Assembly: GCF_000376565.1 (NCBI RefSeq)
Contig: NZ_BARG01000033.1
Span: 124,001-188,000 of the forward strand
Reading direction: 5' to 3'
Source of the DNA: Streptomyces hokutonensis
GTDB taxonomy: Bacteria; Actinomycetota; Actinomycetes; Streptomycetales; Streptomycetaceae
Length of the DNA stretch: 64,000 nt
Shown: one piece after another, positions 51,135 through 59,749 of the stretch
Position numbering within the stretch: the first letter of the stretch is position 1
Layout of the letters: every line of letters begins with the position of its first letter
Notes under the pieces: generated by a model
Database searches by the model: none
The model's input: the letters and a program-made list of their open reading frames with translations, nothing else
What the model was told of the DNA's origin: nothing
Translations under genes and position numbers: made by a program

Positions 51135-52628
51135 GTGCTGAAGCGGGTGTTCGTGGCTCCGGACCCGGGGCGGATACGGCTGCGGTTCGCCGCGCGGGCC
51201 GTCCTCGGCATCGGCCTGGCGGTGGCCGTCTGCGGCCTGACCGGACAGTCCCTCGCGGGCACCGTCACTGGTGGCCTCGCCGCGCTGCTCGCGTTGTTCA
51301 CCGTCACGGACGCCACGGTGCGCGGACAGGCCGTCACCACCGCGCTGCTGCCCTGCGTGGGCCTCCCGGTGCTCGCCGCAGCCGCCGAACTGCACGCCTA
51401 CCCCGTCGCCCGCGACCTCACCTTCCTCGCCGTGGTCGGCGCCGGCGTCTACGCCCGCCGCTGGGGACCGCGCGGCCACAGCCTCGGCGTGTTCGCGTTC
51501 ATGACCTTCTTCGTGGCCCAGTTCCTGCACGCGACCACCGCCCAACTGCCCGCGCTCTACGCCGCCGTGGCCCTCTCCGTGCTCACCGCGGCGACGGTCC
51601 GCTTCGGCCTGTGGTGCTACGAACGCCGGCTGCCCCCGCCCGCCGTACCCGCCACGCCGGCCGGCCGCGGCCTGGCCCGGGTGACCACCCGACAGGCCGT
51701 CCAGGCGACCGCGGGCGCCGGATTCGCCCTGGTCGTCGGCCAGTTGGTGTCCGGTCAGCGCTGGTACTGGGCCGTCGGCGCCACCTGGTGGATCTTCGTC
51801 AACACCGCCTCACGCGGCGAGACCGTGGTCCGAGGCTTCCGCCGCGTCCTCGGCACGGTCCTCGGCATCGCGCTGGGCCTGCTGGTCGCCGTACCGGTCG
51901 CGGGCGCCCCCGTCGTGACCGCGATCCTGGTAGCCGCCTGCGTCTTCGGGATCTTCTACTCGGCCGCCGTCTCCTACACCTGGATGATGCTCTCGGTGAC
52001 CTTGATGGCCGAGCTGCTCTACGGCCTCCTCGGCGTCCTGACCCCCGGCCTGCTGGCCCTGCGCTTCACCGAGACCGGCGTCGGCGCGCTCGGCGCCGTA
52101 CTGGCCGTCCTGCTGGTGCTCCCGGTGACCACCCACACCACCACGGACGCCTGGATCCAACGCGCCCTGCGCTGCGTCCACACCTGCACCGCCGAGGCCA
52201 CCGCCCGCCTGGCCGGTTCCGGCCGCGCCGACCCCGCCGAACGCATTACGGAGCTCGAACAACTCCTCGGCCGGGTACGGCTCTCCGTCGCGCCCCTCGT
52301 CCACCCGCTGAACCCGATGCTCGGCCGCAAACGCCGCGCCCGCCGGGTGCTGGCCCTGCTCGACGACTGCGCCCACGAGATCCGCGGCCTGGCCGTGGTG
52401 GCCGCCGACCCGCAGGCCTCCCACGACGCTCGCCTCGCCGCCGCGTGCCGTCGCGTCGAGACCGCGGTCGAGGCACTCACCGGAGGCGAGGTGTCACCGC
52501 TCACGGCGACTGTTGGCGGGCCGCCGACGGAACCGGCGCTGGCCCATTTGCACGGGCTGGAACGGGCCCTCGCGGAACTCGCGGCTCCGCTGCGGGCGGG
52601 ATCGGGTTCGCGGCTCGTGGGCGCGTGA
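51135..52628 (+). CDS. FUSC-family membrane transporter (aromatic acid exporter-like)
   Basis: The 497-residue protein has two sets of hydrophobic segments (about 15-170 and 195-330) joined and followed by soluble domains, as in FUSC/AaeB-type efflux proteins. WYWAVGATWWIFVNTASRGE is typical of the second repeat. GTG 51135 has GGGGA just upstream; earlier starts lack one. It is probably controlled by the divergent Lrp regulator. Its 3' end (last ~85 bp) is repeated in tandem downstream, see the repeat entry. Confidence 0.85.
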   Translation: MLKRVFVAPDPGRIRLRFAARAVLGIGLAVAVCGLTGQSLAGTVTGGLAALLALFTVTDATVRGQAVTTALLPCVGLPVLAAAAELHAYPVARDLTFLAVVGAGVYARRWGPRGHSLGVFAFMTFFVAQFLHATTAQLPALYAAVALSVLTAATVRFGLWCYERRLPPPAVPATPAGRGLARVTTRQAVQATAGAGFALVVGQLVSGQRWYWAVGATWWIFVNTASRGETVVRGFRRVLGTVLGIALGLLVAVPVAGAPVVTAILVAACVFGIFYSAAVSYTWMMLSVTLMAELLYGLLGVLTPGLLALRFTETGVGALGAVLAVLLVLPVTTHTTTDAWIQRALRCVHTCTAEATARLAGSGRADPAERITELEQLLGRVRLSVAPLVHPLNPMLGRKRRARRVLALLDDCAHEIRGLAVVAADPQASHDARLAAACRRVETAVEALTGGEVSPLTATVGGPPTEPALAHLHGLERALAELAAPLRAGSGSRLVGA

Positions 52629-53230
52629 GCGGGTTCGGCCCGATGGGGGTGGGTCTCACGCGCCGGGTCTGCCCGGTCACCGCGTCGGGACCGCGGCTGA
52701 GGGCCCTCGCTGACGACGTGATGTCGCCGTTCGACGCCCCGTAGGCCGGGCTGCCGGTGGAACTCGCGCCGGCCCATCTGTACGGGTTGGAGCGGGCTCT
52801 CGCGGCCTTCGCGGGTCCGCTGCGGGTGCGGTCGGGTTCGCGACTCGTCGGGGCTTGAGCGGGTTCGGCCCTGTGAGGGTGGGTCTCACGCGCCGGGTCT
52901 GCCCGGTCACCGCGTCGGGACCGCGGTTGAGGCCCTCGCTGACGGCGTGATGTCGCCGTTCGACGCCCCGTAGGCCCGGGCTGCCGGTGGAACTCGAGCC
53001 GGCCCATCTGTACGGGTTGGAGCGGGCTCCCGCGGCATTCGCGGGTCCGCTGCGGGTGCGGCCCGGTTCGGGCTCGTCGGGGTTTGAGCGGTTCGGCCCG
53101 GTGGGGTGGCGGCCGCGGCACGACGCGCCTGTCCGGCCAATCCGCGTCGGCCCATCTGTACCGGCTGGAACGGCCCCGCGCCGAACTTGCCCAGCCTTGC
53201 GTGCGCGGTCCGACAGGTTCTGCTGAGACA
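52542..53230 (+). repeat. Degenerate ~230-bp tandem repeats derived from the 3' end of the FUSC gene
   Basis: The segment GGCCCAT(C/T)TG recurs at 52542 (inside the FUSC gene), 52771, 53001 and 53149. The first three are spaced 229 and 230 bp; the fourth follows after 148 bp, consistent with a deletion of about 80 bp. Copy 2 still encodes a readable FUSC-like C-terminus with its own stop at 52856-52858 (LYGLERALAAF, SGSRLVGA). Copies 3 and 4 are more decayed. The non-coding parts (for example CTCACGCGCCGGGTCTGCCC) repeat too. No gene is supported in 52629-53310. Confidence 0.85.
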
Positions 53231-53240
53231 GACTCCGCGC

Positions 53241-53256
53241 TTTGGTCTAGACCGCT
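53241..53256. promoter_or_regulatory. dre-like (DasR) site upstream of the lactonase gene
   Basis: TTTGGTCTAGACCGCT contains the perfect palindrome GGTCTAGACC and matches the DasR core TGGTCTAGACCA at 11 of 12 positions. It lies 55 bp before the lactonase start. Of the dre-like sites in the window it is the closest to consensus at the centre. Confidence 0.6.
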
Positions 53257-53310
53257 GATGATCGACTGCTACCGTCACCCCGGACAGCACTGAACCGAGA
53301 GGGGACAGCG

Positions 53311-54348
53311 GTGACAGACGGCGGCGGGCGGCAACGGCGGGCCTTCATCGGGTCGTTCACGGCGGCGGGCGGTCCCGGTGTCGTCGTGGTGGCCGTGGAC
53401 GCGCACAGCGGTGCACTGACCGTCCTGAGCAGTGTCGACGGCGTCCCCGACCCCTCGTATCTGGCCCTGGCGCCCGAGGGGGACACCCTCTACGCGGTCA
53501 GCGAGACGGACGAGGGTGCGGTGGCCGCGTACCGCGTCAACGGCGACAAGCCCGAACCGCTCGGCCCGCCGGTGCGCCTCGGCAGCGCAGGACCGACCCA
53601 CCTGAGCCTGTACGCGGGGCACGTCCTGACCGCCGACTACGGCTCCGGCAGCGTCACCGCCGTGCCGGTCCGCCCCGACGGCACCCTGGCGGACCGCCCC
53701 TCCGGACAGCTCCGGCACACCGGCTCGGGCCCGCACGAACTGCGCCAGCAGGGTCCGCACGCCCACCAGATCCAGCCCGACCCCAGCGGCCGTTGGGCCG
53801 TCGGCATCGACCTCGGCACCGACTCCGTGCTGGTGTGCACGCTGGACGACGGGCGCCCCGTACTGCACCGCGAGATCGCCCTCAGACCCGGTTCGGGCCC
53901 CCGCCATCTCGCCTTCCACCCCGACGGCGACCGCGCCTACGTCCTCAACGAACTCACCCCGACCGTCACCGCCTGCCGCTGGGACGCCGAACGCGGCGCA
54001 CTGAAACCGCTGGCCGAGACCCCGGTACTGCCGGGCGCCCCGGTCGGCGACGCCGCCTACCCCTCCGGCATCGTCACCTCACCGGACGGCCGCTTCGTCT
54101 GGACGGCGACCCGCGGCGAGGACGTGCTGTCCGTGCTCGCCGTCGAGGGGGAGGGGCTGCGCCTGGTCGGGACGGTGCCCTGCGGGGGCCACTGGCCGCG
54201 CGCCCTCGCCGAGGCCGACGGACACCTGTACGTGGCGAACGAGCGGTCCGGAGACGTGACTTGGTTCGCCGTCGACCCCGTCACCGGCGTTCCGCGCCCC
54301 GGCGGCTCGATCGACGTGACCGCCGCGTCCTGCGTGGTGTTCGACTGA
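53311..54348 (+). CDS. Lactonase-family seven-bladed beta-propeller protein (Pgl-like)
   Basis: The 345-residue protein matches the YbhE/6-phosphogluconolactonase family: AFIGSFTAAGGPGVVVVAVD at the N-terminus, GPHAHQIQPDPSGRWAVGID, RHLAFHPDGDRAYVLNEL and VTSPDGRFVWTATRG. It lacks a signal peptide. Family members hydrolyse 6-phosphogluconolactone or similar lactones. GTG 53311 has GAGAGGGG upstream. A dre-like site before it suggests amino-sugar-linked control by DasR (inference). Confidence 0.87.
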   Translation: MTDGGGRQRRAFIGSFTAAGGPGVVVVAVDAHSGALTVLSSVDGVPDPSYLALAPEGDTLYAVSETDEGAVAAYRVNGDKPEPLGPPVRLGSAGPTHLSLYAGHVLTADYGSGSVTAVPVRPDGTLADRPSGQLRHTGSGPHELRQQGPHAHQIQPDPSGRWAVGIDLGTDSVLVCTLDDGRPVLHREIALRPGSGPRHLAFHPDGDRAYVLNELTPTVTACRWDAERGALKPLAETPVLPGAPVGDAAYPSGIVTSPDGRFVWTATRGEDVLSVLAVEGEGLRLVGTVPCGGHWPRALAEADGHLYVANERSGDVTWFAVDPVTGVPRPGGSIDVTAASCVVFD

Positions 54349-54371
54349 CCCCACGGCCGTGTCCACGGCAT

Positions 54372-54412
54372 GCCGAAGGGCCCACTCCCGCGTGAGGAGG
54401 GGCCCTTTCGGC
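54372..54412. terminator. Hairpin between convergent lactonase and CbiX-like genes
   Basis: GCCGAAGGGCCC (54372-54383) pairs with GGGCCCTTTCGGC (54400-54412) with one bulged base. It lies between two convergent stop codons and ends in T-rich sequence on the plus strand. Confidence 0.75.
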
Positions 54413-54460
54413 GCTACGGCGTTACACGTGCCAGGCCGGGCCAAGCCGGACCGGATCGGG

Positions 54461-55384
54461 TCAGCGAACCGGTGCACCCTGCTGCTGCGGCGGGGCGATA
54501 CCCAGCGCCGTCGTGTACTTGGCGAGCGCGAGCTTGCCGATCGCCGGATACGGGCCGAGCGCCTCGGCGGCCGAGCAGCCCGCCTCGGCGGCCGCGGCCT
54601 GGAGCAGACCCGGGTCGATCTCGGGGCCGATCAGGTAGGGCGCCAGGGCCAGTTGCTGCGAGCCGGACCCGCGCAGCTGCTCCGCGATGGCCGCGATCGA
54701 ACCTTCCTGGTCCAGCGCCGCCGCCATCACCGGCACGGCGAGACGCGCGGCGAGCAGCATGCCGGTGATACCGGCCGCCTGCACGGCCTCCTCGCCGCCC
54801 ACGGAGGCGAGGATGATGCCGTCCGCGGCGGTCGCCACGGTGAACAGCCGGGCCCGGTCGGCACGGGCGAGACCCGCCTCGGAGAGCCGTACGTGGAGTG
54901 CTTCGGCGAGCAGCGGGTGCGGGCCGAGCGAATCGGTCAGGTCGGCCGCGACGCGGCTGTCCATGACGGCCTGGCGGACCTGGCGCAGCAGCGCGCTGTC
55001 CGGACCGGCGAGCAGCGGCACGACGACGGCGACGGGACCGTCGGGCTCCTTGACGTCGGCACCGGCGGCCTTGGCCCGCTCGAAGCGGGCGGTGCGCTCC
55101 TCGGCCGCGTGCGCGAGCACGGCCGTCAGCGTGGGGAACTCGGCGTCGTCCCCGTCGAGGTAACCGATGCGCCCGTCCAGACCGGGCAGCTCGGAGCGCG
55201 CGATGCTCACGACCTCCTCGGCGAGGCTGCGCGTGGCGGCGCTGGGCGTGCCCGGAACGGCGAGCACCAGCGCGGGCGCGCCCTCGGGAGCCGCCAGCGG
55301 CTCGGGTCGGCGGTGCCGCCCGGGCTGGCGAGGTCGCGGCATTCGTACTGGCAGGCCGGACGCGGGCCCAGTGGGGGAGCTCAT
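54461..55384 (-). CDS. Sirohydrochlorin chelatase (CbiX)-family protein with altered active site
   Basis: The 307-residue protein has the two-repeat CbiX/chelatase pattern: LVLAVPGTPSAATRSLAEEV, AVVVPLLAGPDSALLRQVRQ, DSLGPHPLLAEAL and ALAPYLIGPEIDPG. Class II chelatases insert cobalt or iron into sirohydrochlorin using histidines from HGT/HGSR-like motifs. Here the first motif reads PGT, so that histidine is missing; the second-repeat His in PHPLL is kept. It may be a divergent chelatase or have another role. No cobalamin or siroheme gene is near. Confidence 0.75.
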   Translation of the reverse strand: MSSPTGPASGLPVRMPRPRQPGRHRRPEPLAAPEGAPALVLAVPGTPSAATRSLAEEVVSIARSELPGLDGRIGYLDGDDAEFPTLTAVLAHAAEERTARFERAKAAGADVKEPDGPVAVVVPLLAGPDSALLRQVRQAVMDSRVAADLTDSLGPHPLLAEALHVRLSEAGLARADRARLFTVATAADGIILASVGGEEAVQAAGITGMLLAARLAVPVMAAALDQEGSIAAIAEQLRGSGSQQLALAPYLIGPEIDPGLLQAAAAEAGCSAAEALGPYPAIGKLALAKYTTALGIAPPQQQGAPVR

Positions 55385-55479
55385 GGCGAGGCATGTTACT
55401 GGCTTCTTGGGCTCCCCTGTTCGGGGAGGGTGCAGGTGAGCGGTATCCGTCCTGTTTTGTCTGATGAGTTACGTACGGA

Positions 55480-56880
55480 TCAGAAGTGATCACCTTGGCC
55501 CGCCACGCCCACCACGTGCACCATCACGCCGTCGGCCGGCAGGGTGAGCGCGTCCGCCGCGAGGTCGCGCGCGATCCGTACGGCACCGTCCAGCGGATCG
55601 CCCGCCGCCGCGACGAGTCGCGCGTGCGGCAGCCGTTTCGCCAACTCCTCGCGCACGGGTACGAGGAGGGGGGCGCCCATCCGGAACAGGCCACCGGTGA
55701 GGGCGACCTGAGGCTCGCCGGCCGTCGGGCAGACCGCGGCCGCCGACTCGGCCATGTGCCGGGCCGCGGCACGCAGAATGCCCGCCGCCACCGGGTCGTC
55801 CGGGGCGCACTGGGCGACCCGGGGCGCGAAGGAGGCGAGTACGGCGGGACGGTCCGGCCGTGGGTAGAGCTTGCCGGGCAGTCCGGACATCGGCCCGAAC
55901 TGCTCCTCCGCGCAGGCCAGCAGCGGCACCGAACCGCCGTCCCGCCCGTCGTACGCCCGCAGCGCCGCCTCCAGCCCGGCCCGCCCGATCCACGCCCCGC
56001 CGCCGCAGTCGCCCAGCAGATGTCCCCAGCCGTCGGCCCGCCGCCAGCCGGTGAGATCGGTGCCGATCGCGATGAGTCCCGTACCGGCCGCGACCACGGC
56101 ACCGGGCCGTATCCCGAGGGCACCGACATAGGCGCTCACGGCATCGGCGACGAGCGCGACCGCCCGCACCCCGAACTCCCGCGCCAGAGCCCCCGGCAAC
56201 TCCTCCCGCAACCCGTCTCCAAGGGTGGCGAGCCCGGTGGCCCCGATGACGGCCGTACCCCACTCGGCATGCCCGGCATCACCGGCCAACTCCCGCACCA
56301 TGGGGGCCAGTTGCTCCATGAAATGCCCGGCGTCGATCCCCCGCGCACCGGTCCACACCGGCTCCCCGGACACGAGCGGCACGGACACCGGACGCCCGAC
56401 TTCCCCCACGACGACCCGCAGCCCGGAACCCCCGGAGTCCACGGCGAGGAATCCGGCGCGGGTGTCCTGTGCGGGGGGTGCCGGTGGAGGCACCGCGAAA
56501 GGAATCGCGGAGGGAGCCGGCTCGGGGAGCCTGCCCGACGCACTCCCGGCGGCTGTGCCCGCCCCGGCGGTGCCGCCAAGGGACACCTGACCGCCGGGAA
56601 TCCCCTCAGCGCTGCTTCTGGCATCGGCGGCCCGGCTGAAGGACACCGTCCCATCCGGAACGCCGGCCTCGGCGGACCGGGCCAAGGACACCGGTCCGTC
56701 CGAGGGTCTCGTGGCGCTGCTTCTGGTCTCAGCCGACGGGCCAACGGAAATCGGCCCCTCCGAAGTCCCCTCGGCGTTGCCGCCGGCCCCGGCAGCCCCG
56801 CCCGCGGAAACCGTTCCGTCCGGCACCCCCGCTGATTCCGCCGCCCCGTCCGAACCGGTGTCCCCCGGACCGGTCGTCAC
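55480..56880 (-). CDS. BadF/BadG-type ATPase, N-acetylglucosamine-kinase-like, with repetitive N-terminus
   Basis: The 466-residue protein has the ASKHA phosphate motifs FLAVDSGGSGLRVVVGE, AAGTGLIAIGTDLTGWR and LLGDCGGGAWIGRAGLEAAL and matches the eukaryote-like GlcNAc kinase/BadF family. Residues about 10-130 are low complexity, built from imperfect ~20-residue repeats (GVPDGTVSxxxxA, GIPGGQVSLGGTA), not part of the fold. GTG 56880 overlaps the ung stop by 4 nt (GTGA), implying translational coupling; inner starts could bypass the repeats. GlcNAc as substrate is inferred from the family. Confidence 0.82.
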   Translation of the reverse strand: MTTGPGDTGSDGAAESAGVPDGTVSAGGAAGAGGNAEGTSEGPISVGPSAETRSSATRPSDGPVSLARSAEAGVPDGTVSFSRAADARSSAEGIPGGQVSLGGTAGAGTAAGSASGRLPEPAPSAIPFAVPPPAPPAQDTRAGFLAVDSGGSGLRVVVGEVGRPVSVPLVSGEPVWTGARGIDAGHFMEQLAPMVRELAGDAGHAEWGTAVIGATGLATLGDGLREELPGALAREFGVRAVALVADAVSAYVGALGIRPGAVVAAGTGLIAIGTDLTGWRRADGWGHLLGDCGGGAWIGRAGLEAALRAYDGRDGGSVPLLACAEEQFGPMSGLPGKLYPRPDRPAVLASFAPRVAQCAPDDPVAAGILRAAARHMAESAAAVCPTAGEPQVALTGGLFRMGAPLLVPVREELAKRLPHARLVAAAGDPLDGAVRIARDLAADALTLPADGVMVHVVGVAGQGDHF

Positions 56881-57563
56881 GGCAGGCGCCAGTCCACCGG
56901 TTGTCCTCCCTGCCGGACCAGCAGGTCGTTGGCGCGGCTGAAGGGGCGGGAGCCGAAGAAGCCGCGGTCGGCCGACATCGGGGACGGGTGGGAGGACTCC
57001 ACCGAGGGCAGGTCGCCGAGGAGCGGGCGCAGGTTGCGGGCGTCGCGGCCCCACAGGATGGACACCAGCGGCTTGCCGCGCGCGGCCAGCGCTCGTATCG
57101 CCTGCTCGGTGACCTCCTCCCAGCCCTTGCCGCGGTGGGCGGCCGGGCTGCGCGGGGCAGTGGTGAGCGCCCTGTTGAGCAGCAGCACCCCCTGCTGACT
57201 CCACGGCGTCAGATCACCGTTGGACGGCTGGGGCAGCCCCAGGTCCGTGTTCAGCTCGCGGTAGATGTTGAGCAGGCTCGGCGGCAGCGGACGTACCTCG
57301 GGGGCCACCGAGAACGACAGCCCCACCGCGTGCCCCGGCGTCGGGTACGGATCCTGTCCGACGATCAGGACGCGGACGTCGTCGAAGGGCTGCTGGAAGG
57401 CCCGCAGGACATTCGGTCCGGCCGGTAGATAGGTGCGCCCGGCGGCAATTTCCGCGCGCAGGAAGTCCCCCATCTCGGCGACGCGTCCGGCCACGGGTTC
57501 CAGGGCTTTCGCCCAGCCCGGTTCGACAATCTCATGCAACGGTCGTGGTGCCACGGGCGTCAC
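56877..57563 (-). CDS. ung: Uracil-DNA glycosylase (family 1)
   Basis: The 228-residue enzyme has the complete UNG signature: catalytic GQDPYPTPGHAVGLSFS, the uracil-binding VLLLNRALTT and the DNA-intercalating loop HPSPMSADRGFFGSRPFS. It removes uracil from DNA and starts base-excision repair. Length matches bacterial Ung. GTG 57563 was chosen because it gives the usual N-terminus (VTPVAPRPLHE); the ribosome site is weak. It is coupled to the kinase-like gene downstream and follows the BNR gene on the same strand after 163 bp. Confidence 0.93.
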   Translation of the reverse strand: MTPVAPRPLHEIVEPGWAKALEPVAGRVAEMGDFLRAEIAAGRTYLPAGPNVLRAFQQPFDDVRVLIVGQDPYPTPGHAVGLSFSVAPEVRPLPPSLLNIYRELNTDLGLPQPSNGDLTPWSQQGVLLLNRALTTAPRSPAAHRGKGWEEVTEQAIRALAARGKPLVSILWGRDARNLRPLLGDLPSVESSHPSPMSADRGFFGSRPFSRANDLLVRQGGQPVDWRLP

Positions 57564-57726
57564 CCTACTGCCGTACACGGCTCGACGATCAACCGGTGGC
57601 CCGGGCCCGATCGAGAACGACCGGACCGTGGGCCCGCGTGAACGAAGCCTCCCCATAAGGCAGTTGCCCACTGGGCGGTTCCGGCGCCCGAGGCCGATGC
57701 CGACGTGCGCGGGGGAGTTCCCGTCC

Positions 57727-58812
57727 TCATGCGATCACCGCGGCGCGCACGCACAGCACATCGGGGAGGTGGGACGCCAACTGCCGCCAGCTGTCCCCGT
57801 CGTCGTCCGACGCGTACACCTCGCCGTTGCGATTGCCGAAGTACACGCCCGCCGGGTCCGCGCCGTCCGTGCACATCGCGTCGCGCAGCACCGTGCCGTA
57901 GTGGTCCTCGGCCGGAAGCCCCGCCGACAACGCCTCCCAGCTCCGGCCCGCGTCGGCCGTACGGAAGACCCGGCACCGGTGTCCGGCGGGCACCCGGTCC
58001 GCGTCCGCGTTGATCGGGAACACATAGGCGGTGTCGCCGCGATGGGGATGGGCCGCCGCCGCGAAGCCGAACGTGGACGGCAGCCCCTCGCCGATGTCCG
58101 TCCAGTGCGCGCCCGCGTCGTCGCTTCGGTACACCCCCCAGTGGTTCTGCAGATACAGCCGGTCCGGGGTCGCCGCGTCCTGCGCGATCTTGTGCACGCA
58201 CTGGCCGAACTCCGGGTTCGGATCCGGCAGGAACACCGCGGAGACACCGGAGTTGGACGGCTCCCAGCTCGCGCCCCCGTCACGGGTGCGGAAAACTCCG
58301 GCAGTCGAGACGGCGACCGTCACGGCCTTCGGGTCGCGCTCGTCGGTGAGGACGGTGTGCAGCCCCTCCCCGCCGCCACCCGGCACCCAGCGCGAGCGGG
58401 TGGGGTGCTCCCAGAGGGGACGGACGAGGTCGAAGCTCTCACCGCGGTCCTCGGAGCGGTACAACGCGGCCGGTTCCGTACCCGCGTACACCACGTCCGG
58501 TTCCGCCGCGGCCGGGTGCAGTTGCCACACCCGCTCCAGTGAAGCCCCCGTGTCCTTGGGGAACTTGACGGCCGGCTCCTCCGGCTCGACCCACGTACGC
58601 CCCAGGTCGTCGGAGTGGAACACGGACGGACCCCAGTGGGCGCTGTCACCACCGGCCAGCAGTCTCGGCATGTGGCCCCGTGTGTCGATCGCGACCGAAT
58701 ACAGCGCCTGCGCGTTGAAGTACGGACTCTCGTCGAACTCCCAGATTCCACCCCGCCTGCGCCCGATGAACAGGCCTTTTCGCGTGCCCACCGCGAGCAG
58801 CACCTCTGTCAT
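57727..58812 (-). CDS. BNR/YVTN-type beta-propeller protein (sialidase-like repeats)
   Basis: The 361-residue protein contains Asp-box (SxDxGxTW) repeats: HSDDLGRTW, RSEDRGESF, RTRDGGASW, RSDDAGAHW, RTADAGRSW and ASDDDGDSW, so it folds as a beta-propeller. The start reads MTEVLLAVGTRKGLFIGRR with no signal peptide. No sialidase arginine triad is evident; homologues are annotated only as exo-alpha-sialidase-like or WD40-like. ATG 58812 has GGAGGTG six bases upstream. A DNA-damage-type promoter motif lies 49 bp upstream. Confidence 0.85.
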   Translation of the reverse strand: MTEVLLAVGTRKGLFIGRRRGGIWEFDESPYFNAQALYSVAIDTRGHMPRLLAGGDSAHWGPSVFHSDDLGRTWVEPEEPAVKFPKDTGASLERVWQLHPAAAEPDVVYAGTEPAALYRSEDRGESFDLVRPLWEHPTRSRWVPGGGGEGLHTVLTDERDPKAVTVAVSTAGVFRTRDGGASWEPSNSGVSAVFLPDPNPEFGQCVHKIAQDAATPDRLYLQNHWGVYRSDDAGAHWTDIGEGLPSTFGFAAAAHPHRGDTAYVFPINADADRVPAGHRCRVFRTADAGRSWEALSAGLPAEDHYGTVLRDAMCTDGADPAGVYFGNRNGEVYASDDDGDSWRQLASHLPDVLCVRAAVIA

Positions 58813-58860
58813 GACGATCACCTCCACCGCGTTTTTGGCCATTTCGCCCCCTCACCCGCC

Positions 58861-58883
58861 AGTCTGCACCCCACCACTGACAG
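58861..58883 (-). promoter_or_regulatory. PafBC/RecA-NDp-type DNA-damage promoter motif before the BNR gene
   Basis: On the minus strand it reads CTGTCAGTGGT, six bases, then CAGACT. The published actinobacterial LexA-independent damage promoter is TTGTCAGTGGC-N6-TAGggT. It ends 48 bp before the start codon, a normal leader length. It is nearly the same as the element before the HEAT-repeat gene. Confidence 0.6.
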
Positions 58884-59092
58884 TCACCCCCGGAACGGAC
58901 GTCACCGCAGGTCAGCGCCACGATCCGGGCCCGAGGGACGGATCCCGGGGACGCCTCTCGCGAAAAGCCCGCGAACACCTCGTCAGCCATGGGACCGTCG
59001 AGTCGGGGTATTCGTCGTGAGCATCGAGGGGACGTCTCCCGTATGGGAGGTCGGTTCGGCATGTCAGTGCGTTCATGAGGAGGATGCCTTCG

Positions 59093-59677
59093 ATGGCGTT
59101 CCGAGGTCCGAAGGTGTGGCTGTGGCGGTGGCGGCGCAATCCGCTCAAGCGCCGCGCCGATGCGGTGGAGTCGTGGATCGTGCTCGGCGCCTGGCTGATC
59201 ACCGTCCTGGCAGGCGTGCTGGCCGGTCTGACGGCGACCCGGTCCGTCGAACACGAACTGGCCCAGGAACGCGTCGAGTGGAAACCGGTGGTGGCACTGG
59301 TGACCCAGGACGCGCCCGGCCCCTCCCCGGCCAACTCCGGGAGAACGAACAGCGAACTCGTCTGGGCGAAGGTCCGCTGGACGGCCGTGGACGGCTCCTC
59401 GCACACCGGCCAGATCCGTGTCCCCTCCGGCAGCGGCATCGGCACTCCGGTGACCATCTGGACCGACCCGCGGGGCCATCTGGTCACCAAGCCCGCCACC
59501 GCGTCCCAGGCCCAGTTGCGGGCGGCGCTGATCGGCACCCTGCTGGGAATGGGCGCGGCGGCCGTCCCCTTCATCAGCGCGCGCGCCCTCCGCATCCGGC
59601 TGGAACGCCGGCGCATGGACCAGTGGGACGAGGAGTGGGCACGTTTCGGCCCGCTGTGGAGCCGTAAGACGGGCTGA
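59093..59677 (+). CDS. Rv1733c-family membrane protein
   Basis: The 194-residue protein shows the Rv1733c-type N-terminal box RWRRNPLKRRADAVESW, a first membrane segment (IVLGAWLITVLAGVLAGL), a beta-rich extracytoplasmic part (KVRWTAVDGSSHTGQIRVPS) and a second segment near residues 143-165. The family is common in streptomycetes and mycobacteria; its role is unknown. ATG 59093 has AGGAGG nine bases upstream; the ATGs at 59075 and 59084 overlap or abut that site. Confidence 0.85.
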   Translation: MAFRGPKVWLWRWRRNPLKRRADAVESWIVLGAWLITVLAGVLAGLTATRSVEHELAQERVEWKPVVALVTQDAPGPSPANSGRTNSELVWAKVRWTAVDGSSHTGQIRVPSGSGIGTPVTIWTDPRGHLVTKPATASQAQLRAALIGTLLGMGAAAVPFISARALRIRLERRRMDQWDEEWARFGPLWSRKTG

Positions 59678-59749
59678 GGAGTACGAGCCGACCGCCCGGC
59701 ACGACATGAGCGCCCCGGCACGCAGGTCGCTGCGGGGGCCCTCGTTGTG

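Noticed and set aside
52542..53230. Possible CRISPR array or insertion-element remnant
   Set aside because: Units are ~230 bp, diverge steadily and copy the end of the adjacent gene; there are no short uniform repeats, spacers, cas genes, terminal inverted repeats or transposase.
59060..59067. TGTCAGTG upstream of the Rv1733c-family gene, like the DNA-damage promoter
   Set aside because: Only the eight-base core matches, and the -10 hexamer would fall on the ribosome-binding site just before the start codon.
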